Shown one piece after another: positions 27,881-35,990 of a DNA stretch of 64,000 nucleotides. The stretch lies in NCBI GenBank assembly GCA_031178005.1, contig JAPSJV010000006.1, forward strand, positions 1 through 64,000. The letters are read 5' to 3'. The notes under the pieces are model-generated. The model saw only the letters and a list, made by a program, of their open reading frames with translations, made no database searches and was not told the DNA's origin. Numbering within the stretch: position 1 is the stretch's first letter; each line of letters begins with the position of its first letter. The DNA comes from Pseudarthrobacter sp. (lineage in GTDB: Bacteria > Actinomycetota > Actinomycetes > Actinomycetales > Micrococcaceae). A program made the translations under genes and the position numbers.

Positions 27881-28801
27881 GTGGACTTTCCCCTTAGCAG
27901 CTCAGTGATCCTTGTTATCACTGTTGCCCTGTGGATTTTTTGGGTAGCCCCGCATTTTCTCCGCAACCGCCTGCGTCATCAGGGGGCGGGTGGAGAAGCG
28001 CCGGTGGAGTCGTTAGCCGCCCTTTCATCAGACCCGCAAGCCGGGATGGTCATGAAAATGGCCGCCCAGCAGGAGACAGTAATGGACAACAGAAAGAGCA
28101 CCACATCAGGACCCGGCGTATCGGAAGCTGCCCAACAGGGAGCATTCCGGATACGTTACGGACGGTGTGCCCTTGCTCTGGTGGGCCTTATTGCTTTGTT
28201 GACGGCCGTAGTGACGTTACCGCTTCTGGCCTTTGGCGCCGTCAGCGGCACGGTTCCCGCTGTGGCTGCGCTGGTAGCTGTAACCTGCGTTGCCATCCTG
28301 CGGAGCCTCGCTGTTCGGGAACGTCGAGCCAAGGTCCAAAAAGCCTTTGCCGACGCCATGACGTCCACGCCGGTCCGGGTAGTGCTGCCACAGAAGCCCG
28401 CTGCGTCCCCGGCGTCGGCAGGAGACGCCAACGCAACCTCCCCCGCTCCATTTGACGCCGAATCCGGCAGCGAAGAACCAAAACCGCTCACTCCTGGGCA
28501 GTTGCGGGCCGCGGCGCTGGCCGTGGCCGTTGCAGCGGGCGACACCTCGGCCGCGTCCAAGGTGGCGCAGCCGTCCACCACACCCTGGGAGCCCGTGGAG
28601 GTTCCCAAGCCCGTTTACGTGGATGCAGCAAAGGCCGAGCGTCCCGCACCGGAACCCCTGGAACTTCCCGAAGCGCCGAAGGCCAGCGCCAAGACTCCGC
28701 TCAAACAGTCCATGGCAACGGAACAGCGCACCTCGACCACCGCTAAGCCCCATAGCGCGCTGGGCAACCTCGACGACGTCCTGCAGCGCCGCCGCGCCTG
28801 A
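27881..28801 (+). CDS. Membrane protein, GlpR-like (Rv0996 type)
   Basis: 306 aa from GTG 27881. An N-terminal helix (SSSVILVITVALWIFWVAPHFLRNRL) is followed by about 70 polar residues, then two more helices (LALVGLIALLTAVVTLPLLAFGAV; VPAVAALVAVTCVAILRSLAV), and a long Ala/Pro-rich cytoplasmic tail. Placement after galU and a rimJ-type gene and the VAPHFLRNR motif match Rv0996 and the corynebacterial GlpR, the membrane receptor of the gephyrin-like division protein Glp. The identity is inferred from topology and synteny. The glp/moeA gene itself is not adjacent. Confidence 0.7.
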   Translation: MDFPLSSSVILVITVALWIFWVAPHFLRNRLRHQGAGGEAPVESLAALSSDPQAGMVMKMAAQQETVMDNRKSTTSGPGVSEAAQQGAFRIRYGRCALALVGLIALLTAVVTLPLLAFGAVSGTVPAVAALVAVTCVAILRSLAVRERRAKVQKAFADAMTSTPVRVVLPQKPAASPASAGDANATSPAPFDAESGSEEPKPLTPGQLRAAALAVAVAAGDTSAASKVAQPSTTPWEPVEVPKPVYVDAAKAERPAPEPLELPEAPKASAKTPLKQSMATEQRTSTTAKPHSALGNLDDVLQRRRA

Positions 28802-28814
28802 GCCGCTACCGCCC

Positions 28815-29462
28815 ATGCACCTCTGTGTTGCCGGCGGAACCGGCCAGACGGCCGAGAAGTAGTCACCCAGGCCCTTCGGCAGGGACACCAGGTTTCTGTC
28901 ATCAGCCGCCACCCGCCGTCGTCAGGCAGTTCCGTACAGCACAGTTTGGGACAGCCCGATTCCGGAAGGCCCGACGGCGTCACGTACTTCACGGGGGATG
29001 TCACCACCGGAGCGGGACTGGAAGCTGCGCTCAGCGGGGTGGATGTCTGATCGATTGCCTGGAGGGAAAGGCCGGCAAGGCGCTGCGCACGTTCGCAGAC
29101 GGAGGTGCCCGCCTGCTGGCCGCTGCAGCTGCCCAAGATGTCCCCAAGGCCGCCTTACTGTCCATCATCAACTGCGATCAGAGCAGCAAAGGCCCCGGCA
29201 AAGGCCTGGATGCGGATGCTGTACCGGGTGGCCACCGCGTCATTACTGCCGGCGGTCGGAAGTTGCCGGCATGCGGGATCTTGCCGTCACCTGGCCGAAG
29301 ATTACGGGAGCCCCGGGACGCGTCATCGAGTTTCCCTTGCCCGGCGCCATGGGCAGATATCTTCGCGGCGAACTGAATCTGGCAGCTGACCGGCGTGCCG
29401 GCGAGCAGACGTTTGAGGCATGGCTCACTATCCGGTTGGCAAAGCGCGGAGAATATTTATAG
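28815..29462 (+). pseudogene. Decayed NAD(P)-binding SDR/NmrA-like protein
   Basis: Reading across three frames restores one family. It opens with MHLCVAGGTGQT (NAD-binding GGTGxT), then EVVTQALRQGHQVSVISRHPP ... GVTYFTGDVTTGAGLEAALSGVDV, then IDCLEGKAGKALRTFADGGARLLAAAAAQDVPKAALLSIINCDQSS, then EVAGMRDLAVTWPKITGAPGRVIEFPLPGAMGRYL ... WLTIRLAKRGEYL and TAG. Lesions: about 1 bp lost near 28851, a shift at about 29048, and a further shift plus an apparent internal deletion near 29190-29260. An intact relative would be about 250 aa, probably an atypical SDR reductase. The ORF-track entries here are fragments of it. Confidence 0.85.
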
Positions 29463-29518
29463 CCTTAGGGGGCCGGTCCGCCTGCTGGAACTGAAAACGT
29501 TCTTCAAGATGGTCGCCG

Positions 29519-29591
29519 GGGGCTATAGCTCAGTTGGTAGAGCGCTTCGTTCGCATCGAAGAGGTCAGGAGTTCGAATCTCCTTAGCTCCA
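29519..29591 (+). tRNA. tRNA-Ala (anticodon CGC)
   Basis: 73 nt. Acceptor GGGGCTA pairs with TAGCTCC. The third pair is G3:U70, the identity mark of tRNA-Ala, and the discriminator is A. The D arm is GCTCAGTTGGTAGAGC, the anticodon stem CTTCG/CGAAG with loop TTCGCAT (anticodon CGC, reading GCG), and the T arm AGGAG-TTCGAAT-CTCCT. CCA is not encoded (ACA follows). Confidence 0.97.
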
Positions 29592-29604
29592 CATTTTCCT
29601 CCGG

Positions 29605-30600
29605 CTAAAGCCAGCCCTTTTTCTTGAACACCGCGTACATCCCGGCGGCCACGCCAACCATCAGGCCCAGCGACATGGGGTAGCCAAGCGCCCAATGCAA
29701 TTCCGGCATGTGGTCAAAGTTCATGCCGTAAATCCCGGCCACAAACGACGGTGCGAACAGGATGGCTGCCCAGGAGGAGATCTTCTTGACCTGCTCGTTC
29801 TGTTCGGCGCTGGCCAGGTTCTGCCGGTTTGCCGTGAGGGTTCCGTCCAGGGTCAGGGCGTTCTGCAGCAGTTCGCGGAATGAATCCGCCCGGGAGATGA
29901 CGCGTTCCACGTGGTCTTCGACATCCCGCAGTTTGTGCTGCAGCTCGCTTCCCACCTGGTACTTCTCGAAGCCCCGGCCCAGTTGCAGCATCATGTCCGG
30001 CAACGGATGGATGGCCCGCTGGAACTGGATCACTTCACGCGCCAGCTCGTAAATTCGACGCGATACCGCAGAGTCTCCGCTGAAAAGCTGGTCCTCGATC
30101 TCGTCGATATCGTTCTGCAGGCCTGCTGTGACGGGCTGGTAGTCGTCCACCACTTGGTCCAGCAGGGCATAGAGCACCGCTTCGGGACCGTGCCGCAGCA
30201 GTTCGGGGCGGGCTTCCATCCGTTGCCGGACCTTCCCTACGCCGCTCATTTCCGCATGCCGGACGGTGACAACAAAGTTGTGCCCGGTGAAGATGTGAAG
30301 TTCGCCGAACTCCACGGTTTCTTCGCGGTCCAGGTAGCGGGCCGGCCGGAGCACCGTAAAGAGGCTCTCGCCGTACCGCTCAAGCTTGGGCCGCTGGTGG
30401 GCGGATACAGCATCCTCCACCGCCAGCTCATGCAGCCCGAACTCTTTTGCCACCGCGGCCATCTCTTCCACCGTGGGCCGGTAGAGGCCTATCCAGGCCA
30501 TGCCGCCATGGTGGGCAAGGGTCTCGAAGGTCTGCTCCATGTCCAAGGGCTCGGCGACGCGGACGCCGTCAACGTAGACAGCGTTGTCGATGATCGTCAT
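29605..30600 (-). CDS. corA: Magnesium/cobalt transporter CorA
   Basis: 331 aa. A large cytoplasmic N-terminal domain (about residues 1-270) is followed by two C-terminal helices. The first carries the selectivity motif FVAGIYGMNFDHMPEL. Other family stretches are HIFTGHNFVVTVRH, QVVDDYQPVTAGLQNDIDEIED and LTLDGTLTANRQNLASAEQNEQVKKISSWAAI. It forms a pentameric Mg2+ channel gated by cytoplasmic Mg2+. A GGGAGC ribosome site precedes the ATG. The gene ends 14 bp from the tRNA-Ala, which is convergent. Confidence 0.95.
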   Translation of the reverse strand: MTIIDNAVYVDGVRVAEPLDMEQTFETLAHHGGMAWIGLYRPTVEEMAAVAKEFGLHELAVEDAVSAHQRPKLERYGESLFTVLRPARYLDREETVEFGELHIFTGHNFVVTVRHAEMSGVGKVRQRMEARPELLRHGPEAVLYALLDQVVDDYQPVTAGLQNDIDEIEDQLFSGDSAVSRRIYELAREVIQFQRAIHPLPDMMLQLGRGFEKYQVGSELQHKLRDVEDHVERVISRADSFRELLQNALTLDGTLTANRQNLASAEQNEQVKKISSWAAILFAPSFVAGIYGMNFDHMPELHWALGYPMSLGLMVGVAAGMYAVFKKKGWL

Positions 30601-30637
30601 GCGGTGCTCCCTGCCCGAGCCGAACCGGAAAGCAGCA

Positions 30638-31060
30638 TCACATTGCCCCGATGATGACGCCGGCGACTGTCATCGCGAGGATGTCGTGGCCGGAGTCGAT
30701 CAGGGTGACGGCAACAGGACGCCCGGCGAAGCCGTTGTGGATGACATGTCCGCCGGCGCGGATGACGACGGCCAGGACAAGGGCGAACAGCCCGGCGGCG
30801 ACGGCGTTGTCCAGTCCGAGTGCCTGCGCCAGCACTTCAAGGAGGATCGCGGTCAGGGCCGCGGCCGCCATCATGGGCAGCCAGATCCCGGCGCCGCCGC
30901 CAATGTTTTTCAGGTCTTCTTCGGTTTTGCCGATTGCCTGCATCCAGCGGTTGCCAAGGACGGCGGGCAGGTACCAGACGAAACCGATCACCATGCTGGC
31001 CACGAAGGCCAGCAGCACGGCGAGCCAATTGATCTGCGAAATATATAAGAGCCAGTCCAT
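30638..31060 (-). CDS. DUF1761 membrane protein
   Basis: 140 aa with four hydrophobic helices (INWLAVLLAFVASMVIGFVWYLP; WLPMMAAAALTAILLEVLAQAL; AVAAGLFALVLAVVIRAGGHVIH; DILAMTVAGVIIGAM). FVWYLPAVLGNRWMQAIGKTEEDL and the GHDILAMTVAGVI end match DUF1761. Function unknown. It lies 37 bp upstream of corA on the same strand and may be co-transcribed. Confidence 0.85.
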   Translation of the reverse strand: MDWLLYISQINWLAVLLAFVASMVIGFVWYLPAVLGNRWMQAIGKTEEDLKNIGGGAGIWLPMMAAAALTAILLEVLAQALGLDNAVAAGLFALVLAVVIRAGGHVIHNGFAGRPVAVTLIDSGHDILAMTVAGVIIGAM

Positions 31061-31100
31061 ACTCGAAGCTTATCCGCGTTGCTCCCGCTGGGGTGGCGGC

Positions 31101-31634
31101 TCAGCGGGCGGGCGGTGCGGAGTTTGCGGGACCCGCCACAGAGGAGCCCGGCTGCACCAGGCGGCTGATCAATGGCTCGGTCCGGTAGGGGATGTGAGTA
31201 TGCAGGGCCAGGACAGTTTCGGTGCGGATGACGCCCTTGATCCGCAGGACCGACCGCAACGCCGACTGCAGGTTGTGCGTGTCCGTAGCGACCACGCGGC
31301 ACCACACATCGCCACGGCCGGATATCTCGTGGACTTCCAGGACCTGGGGGATCAGGCGCAAGGCTCCCACTACTCCGTCCAGTTCCCGGTGGGTCACCTC
31401 AATGGTGACGAAAGCGACGACGTCGTACCCCACCGCTGTGAGGTCGATTTCCCGGCCGCCGGAGTGCAGTATTCCGGAGCGCAGCAAGCGCCGCACGCGG
31501 GTCTGGGCGGTGTTGCGGGCGATGCCCAGGGCGGTGGCCAGATCGCCAATCTGGATGCGGGGATCACGAACCAGTTCCAGCAGGATACGCAGGTCAGTAC
31601 TGTCCAAATTGTTCAAATTGTCACTCCGGCTCAC
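31101..31634 (-). CDS. Lrp/AsnC family transcriptional regulator
   Basis: 177 aa. The N-terminal helix-turn-helix is LDSTDLRILLELVRDPRIQIGDLATALGIARNTAQTRVRRLL (recognition helix about residues 36-55). The C-terminal RAM ligand domain (GYDVVAFVTIEVTHRELDGVV ... EISGRGDVWCRVVATD) follows. It is divergent from an MFS transporter gene, 148 bp apart, and probably controls it in response to an amino acid or its catabolite. The intergenic region has AT-rich segments (GCGTTTTTGCTCAATTT) suited to Lrp binding. GTG start. Confidence 0.92.
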   Translation of the reverse strand: MSRSDNLNNLDSTDLRILLELVRDPRIQIGDLATALGIARNTAQTRVRRLLRSGILHSGGREIDLTAVGYDVVAFVTIEVTHRELDGVVGALRLIPQVLEVHEISGRGDVWCRVVATDTHNLQSALRSVLRIKGVIRTETVLALHTHIPYRTEPLISRLVQPGSSVAGPANSAPPAR

Positions 31635-31782
31635 TCGGAAGAAGCATCATTGGCGTTTTTGCTCAATTTACCTCATAGAGCCGAGTGAAATTGGCTTGGA
31701 TCCCTCATTCTTTAGGTGATATCAGTACACCGGCCGCAACGTCCCACAAGGACGCCAAAGCCTGTCCCGCAGAGGCAACCAC

Positions 31783-33036
31783 ATGACTGTCTTGAGTGAA
31801 TTCCGGATGCAGGCTCCCGTCGTCGGGCGCCACGGCTGGGATGCGTCGAACACCACCCGCCTGGTTCTGGCAGGTACTGTCATTTTCGCGTTGTTGGTGG
31901 GAGCCAATCTGGCCACACCGCTGTATCCGCTGCTTCAGCATCAACTGGGGCTTTCATCTTTTGGCACAACGGCTGCCTTCACCAGCTACGTGGTTGCCCT
32001 GGTCGCCGCATTGGTCGCGGCCGGACACTGGTCAGACCACATCGGCCGACGGGCAGCCCTGCTCCTCGCCGTGCTGGTGGGGTTGGCGGGCGGTGCTGTC
32101 TTCGCGACGGCAGGGAACCTGGCAATGCTGTGCGTCGGCCGTGCCCTCCAAGGCATTGCGGTTGCACTCGCCACCGGCGCCAGCTCTGCAGCCCTGCGCG
32201 AACTGCTCCCGTCCCGCCCGGAATGGGCCTCACGGTTTACGTTGCTGGCGTCCGCCGGGGGAGTGGCGGCAGGCCCGCTGCTGGGTGGCCTGCTCTCATT
32301 GCTGCCCGGGCCTACCTCAGCGCCGTACACCGTGCATTCGCTGGTGTTGCTGGGCTTGTTGGTCCCGCTGTATGTCCTCAAGGCCCACCCAGCTATCAGC
32401 ACGGTGACCGCCAACGAGGCTGGCTCCAAGGGGCGGATGCGGGCCCTGGCACCACGGCTGCCGGCGGTGTCACGCGAGGCGCGGGGCGCATTTTGGTTCG
32501 CTTCCGCCGTCGGCTTCCTGAGCTTTGCTGTGTTTGGCTTCTGCCTGTCGCTGGCACCGGGCTATTTTGCGCAGTCCTTCGGAATTGAATCGCGCGTGGT
32601 AATCGGCGCATTGGCGGGCCTCACGCTGGCGGCATCGGCGGCGAGCCAGTTCCTCAACATCAGGGGCAAACGGGCCGTAGTCGGCGGACTGCTGGTCCTG
32701 GCCGCCTCCGTGGCAGTCCTGCCCGTAGCTGCTGCAAGCGCCAATGTCATCCTGCTGGTGGCTGCGATCATCGGCGCGGGCCTTGGCCAGGGCATCGCGT
32801 TCCGGACCGCGTTTAACAACGTGGCCGGCAAGGTGGAAGCTGCCAACCACGCCCGGATTATCAGCAGCGTCTATGTCATCACGTATCTTGGGAGTGCGCT
32901 GCCGGTGCTAGGCCTGGGATGGGCTGCCGGACTGTTCGGGCTGCCGGTATCAATCAGCGTTTTCGCGGGCCTATGCACAGTGGCGGGCATTGTGCTCGCC
33001 GGGATCGCGGGCCGCCGCATGGGCGCACAGCTTTAG
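31783..33036 (+). CDS. MFS transporter
   Basis: 417 aa with about 12 hydrophobic helices. The loop 2-3 motif reads GHWSDHIGRRAALLLAV, typical of drug/metabolite:H+ antiporters of the major facilitator superfamily, and FVKLLASAGGVAAGPLLGGLL-like FTLLASAGGVAAGPLLGGLL lies at helix 5. The substrate is unknown, either a drug or an amino acid-like metabolite. It is divergent from an Lrp-type gene, so ligand-induced efflux is likely. It converges on a second Lrp gene. Confidence 0.88.
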   Translation: MTVLSEFRMQAPVVGRHGWDASNTTRLVLAGTVIFALLVGANLATPLYPLLQHQLGLSSFGTTAAFTSYVVALVAALVAAGHWSDHIGRRAALLLAVLVGLAGGAVFATAGNLAMLCVGRALQGIAVALATGASSAALRELLPSRPEWASRFTLLASAGGVAAGPLLGGLLSLLPGPTSAPYTVHSLVLLGLLVPLYVLKAHPAISTVTANEAGSKGRMRALAPRLPAVSREARGAFWFASAVGFLSFAVFGFCLSLAPGYFAQSFGIESRVVIGALAGLTLAASAASQFLNIRGKRAVVGGLLVLAASVAVLPVAAASANVILLVAAIIGAGLGQGIAFRTAFNNVAGKVEAANHARIISSVYVITYLGSALPVLGLGWAAGLFGLPVSISVFAGLCTVAGIVLAGIAGRRMGAQL

Positions 33037-33055
33037 GAGCCTCGCGCTCCAGCCG

Positions 33056-33574
33056 CTATCCCTCGCCGGTTTCCGGCAGTGGCCCGTGGTTTCCCTGGAT
33101 GTGCTCGAACACCAGAGTGGTTTCCGTATGCCCCACCACGGGGTCGGTTGCCAGGTTATCCAACACCCAGTCACGCAGGTCTTCGGTAGTCGCCACGGCG
33201 ATGTGCAGCAGGTAGTCGACGGAGCCCGAAGTATGGAACGTGGACAGAACCGCGGGAAGCTGCGGCACCCTGCTGGTGAAGCGGTCTATCTGGTCACGGT
33301 CGTGTGCGCGGAGCCGTACGGCAACAAGGGCCTGCACTGACCGTCCGATGGCGGAGAGCCTGAGCTTCGCCTCATACCCCTGGACAATTCCGCGTTCGGT
33401 CAGCGCCCGGGTCCTCATCAAGGCGGTTGAAGGTGCAATCCCTACCAGCTCAGCCAGTTGCTTGTTGGAGATCCGGGCGTCAGCCACCAAGGCAGCCAGC
33501 AACTTTTCGTCGATGGTATCCAGGGGTTCGTGGCTCAAATATCCCGGTTTTCCGGGCCTCACATTGCCGTTCAT
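33056..33574 (-). CDS. Lrp/AsnC family transcriptional regulator (second copy)
   Basis: 172 aa. Helix-turn-helix LDTIDEKLLAALVADARISNKQLAELVGIAPSTALMRTRAL near residues 18-58. The RAM domain follows (SVQALVAVRLRAHDRDQIDRFTSRV ... TFHTSGSVDYLLHIAVATTEDLRDWVLDNL). It lies 30 bp downstream of an MFS gene on the same strand, so transporter and regulator form one unit. It is unlike the first Lrp in sequence, so this is not a recent duplicate. Confidence 0.92.
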   Translation of the reverse strand: MNGNVRPGKPGYLSHEPLDTIDEKLLAALVADARISNKQLAELVGIAPSTALMRTRALTERGIVQGYEAKLRLSAIGRSVQALVAVRLRAHDRDQIDRFTSRVPQLPAVLSTFHTSGSVDYLLHIAVATTEDLRDWVLDNLATDPVVGHTETTLVFEHIQGNHGPLPETGEG

Positions 33575-33604
33575 GGCTCCTCCAAGCGATCTTCTCTAGT
33601 CATC

Positions 33605-34861
33605 CTAGATGGAAGCCGGGCGTGCGGGATGGACGACGGCGGAGATCACCGCGCTGCATGCCGTCAGGGCCATGACGGTCCAGACCAAAGCCGCCCACCC
33701 CAGCGACTGGAACAGCAGTCCTCCGGCCCAGCCCACCACGCTGGAACCAACATAGTAGGACAGGTTGTAGAGGGAAGCTGCCTGCGCGCGCCCCGTCGTA
33801 GCGATGGCGCCCGTCCAACCCGACGCGATGCTGTGCGCCGCGAAGAAGCCGGCTGTAAAGACCACCAGTCCGGTAAGGATGAGCGGAAGCGGGGGCAGGA
33901 CGGTCAGGGCCAGGCCGGCCATCATGAGGCCGGTTCCCCACAGCAGCACCGTCCGGCGGCCGAAGCGTGCGGCAATGGCTCCGGCCCAACGCGAAGTGAT
34001 GGTGCCGGACAGGTAGGCAAGGAAGATGAGGCTGACAATGGTGGCCGGCAGGTTGTAGGGCGCTGCCGCCAAACGGAAACCCAAATAGTTGTAGACCGCC
34101 ACAAAGCCTCCCATGAGAAGGAAGGCCTGCAGGTAAATTGCGACAAGCCGGGGGTTGTGCAGCTGTTTGCCCAGCAGGCCGAAGGCTGAGCGTATTCCGC
34201 TGGGAGGCGTCCTGATGAAGCCGCGGGCGCGGGGGATCAGCATCAGGAAAGCAACTGCCGCCGCTGCTGCCAGTATTGACACCGCAAGGCTTCCCGCACG
34301 CCAGCCCCACAGTTCACCAACCGGGCCGGCAACAATCCTGCCTGCCAATCCGCCTACGGTTGTGCCGGCCACGTAGCTTCCTGCGGCCGCTGCGGCATGG
34401 CCCCGGCTGACTTCCTCGTTGAGGTAAACGATGGCCAGGGCGGGGATGCCGCCCAGCGCGACTCCCTCCAGGAGCCGGAGGAACAGCAGAGTGGCAAGAT
34501 CGGGGGACAGCGGAACCAGCAGCCCAAACACGGTAGCCGCGCAGATCGCGAACGTCATCGCTTTCACCCTGCCGATGCGGTCTGCCAGGAACGACCACGG
34601 CAGGACTGCTGCAGCGAGCCCAAGGGTTGCTGCCGATATGCTGAGGCCGGCTTCGGCCGCCGTGATGCCTAAGCCGTCGGCCAGGAGCGGCAGGACCGCC
34701 TGGGGCGAATACAACTGCGCGAAGGTGGCAATGCCCGCGCAGGCAAGTGCGGCCAGGATTCGGCTGTAGCCGCTGGAGCCTTTGTAGTGGCCGTCCCAGC
34801 CGCTGGATCCGTCACCCGGTCCGCCAGGGGAGGGCGGACTGTTCGGCGGCGGGAAGGGCAT
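33605..34861 (-). CDS. MFS transporter (YnfM-like)
   Basis: 418 aa, about 12 helices after a 35-residue Pro/Gly-rich N-terminus. The first helix region AALACAGIATFAQLYSPQAVLPLLADGLGIT and the loop motif FLADRIGRVKAMTFAICAA are like the YnfM/YybF subgroup of MFS exporters. LEGVALGGIPALAIVYLNEEV follows. First gene of a unit with the Lrp regulator; divergent from the BadF-type kinase gene. Substrate unknown. Confidence 0.88.
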   Translation of the reverse strand: MPFPPPNSPPSPGGPGDGSSGWDGHYKGSSGYSRILAALACAGIATFAQLYSPQAVLPLLADGLGITAAEAGLSISAATLGLAAAVLPWSFLADRIGRVKAMTFAICAATVFGLLVPLSPDLATLLFLRLLEGVALGGIPALAIVYLNEEVSRGHAAAAAGSYVAGTTVGGLAGRIVAGPVGELWGWRAGSLAVSILAAAAAVAFLMLIPRARGFIRTPPSGIRSAFGLLGKQLHNPRLVAIYLQAFLLMGGFVAVYNYLGFRLAAAPYNLPATIVSLIFLAYLSGTITSRWAGAIAARFGRRTVLLWGTGLMMAGLALTVLPPLPLILTGLVVFTAGFFAAHSIASGWTGAIATTGRAQAASLYNLSYYVGSSVVGWAGGLLFQSLGWAALVWTVMALTACSAVISAVVHPARPASI

Positions 34862-34937
34862 GCTGCAACCCTACTGAATGGCGGGGCCTGCAAAAGATCA
34901 TGCGGACGGGTTAATCCCCTCAGGGGGTGCTTGTCAG

Positions 34938-34943
34938 TAGTCT
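34938..34943 (+). promoter_or_regulatory. -10 box, leaderless start of BadF-type kinase
   Basis: TAGTCT, then TGGACG, then GTG at 34950. Confidence 0.5.
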
Positions 34944-34949
34944 TGGACG

Positions 34950-35948
34950 GTGACTAATGCTCAGATTTTCGACGGCGGCACGGACGGAACTGCCGCCGGC
35001 CCAGCCCCTGTACCTGCCGGCAGTCTCAACGACGCGGCCTCGCCGGGGGTTGTGATCGGGCTGGATATCGGCGGCACCAAAACCCACGGTGTTCGCTTTG
35101 AAGGCGGAACGGCCGTGGGTGACGAGTCAGCCGGCAGCTCCAATATCCAGAACGTCACTCCGGAACAGGCAGCCGCGAACCTGGCCGAACTGTTCGGCAA
35201 AATCGGCGGCGGCAGGATTGAGCGGGTATACGCCGGGGCGGGCGGCATTGACACCGCCGAGGATGCGGCCGCGCTCGCTGAGCTGATCAGGACTAATGCG
35301 CCTCAGGCAACGATCACTGTTGTCCACGATTCGCGGCTCCTGCTGGCAGCAGGGCGTTCGACCACCGGTGTTGCAGTGATTGCCGGTACAGGCTCGGCCG
35401 CTTGGGGCCGGAACGGCGACGGAGATGAAGCCCGTGCCGGTGGCTGGGGCTACCTGTTGGGCGACGAAGGCAGCGGCTACTGGCTGGGGCGGGAAGCCGT
35501 CCGGCACAGTCTGCGCCGAATGAACCAGGGCTTGCATCCAGACGAATTGGCCGAAGCGCTACTGGTCTCCTGCGGGGTGGACCATCCCAACAAGCTGATC
35601 GCCCTGTTCCACTCCCCGGATACCGGGCGCCGATTCTGGGCCCAGCAAGCCCGGCATGTGGTTGAAGCTGCGGCTGCCGGCCACAAAGCAAGCCAGGACC
35701 TGCTGAAGCAGGCAGGCAAGGACCTTGCCGAATTGGCCTATGGCACACTGTCGCAACTGGGCATCAGGGGGCCGGTCATCCTGGGCGGCGGGCTGGGAAT
35801 GCATGTTACCCCGGTGCAGGAAGCCTTCCGCGAACAGCTGGACCACCACGGCATCATCGACGTCCGGGTCCTGGATCAGGAACCTGTGTTTGGTGTGCTG
35901 GAACTGCTGGGGGAAGAACAGGAAGAAGCGCTGTCCCCCGGCATGTAG
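34950..35948 (+). CDS. BadF/BadG/BcrA/BcrD ATPase family protein, probable sugar kinase
   Basis: 332 aa of the ASKHA fold. The phosphate 1 motif VVIGLDIGGTKTHGVRF is near residue 33. Phosphate 2 is VAVIAGTGSAAWG, then WGYLLGDEGSGYWLGREAVR, and RGPVILGGGLGMHV provides the adenosine motif. This subgroup resembles N-acetylglucosamine kinases, so a cytosolic GlcNAc- or amino sugar kinase is the likeliest role. The first 30 residues are low-complexity. Monocistronic. Confidence 0.85.
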   Translation: MTNAQIFDGGTDGTAAGPAPVPAGSLNDAASPGVVIGLDIGGTKTHGVRFEGGTAVGDESAGSSNIQNVTPEQAAANLAELFGKIGGGRIERVYAGAGGIDTAEDAAALAELIRTNAPQATITVVHDSRLLLAAGRSTTGVAVIAGTGSAAWGRNGDGDEARAGGWGYLLGDEGSGYWLGREAVRHSLRRMNQGLHPDELAEALLVSCGVDHPNKLIALFHSPDTGRRFWAQQARHVVEAAAAGHKASQDLLKQAGKDLAELAYGTLSQLGIRGPVILGGGLGMHVTPVQEAFREQLDHHGIIDVRVLDQEPVFGVLELLGEEQEEALSPGM

Positions 35949-35990
35949 CGCCGCGGCAAAAAACCAGGGTCGGAAAGAATCAGATCCGCA

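Noticed and set aside
28825-29462. Separate small genes reported in the ORF track near 28.8-29.5 kb
   Set aside because: They are frame fragments of one decayed SDR gene, each keeping a different part of the same family sequence.
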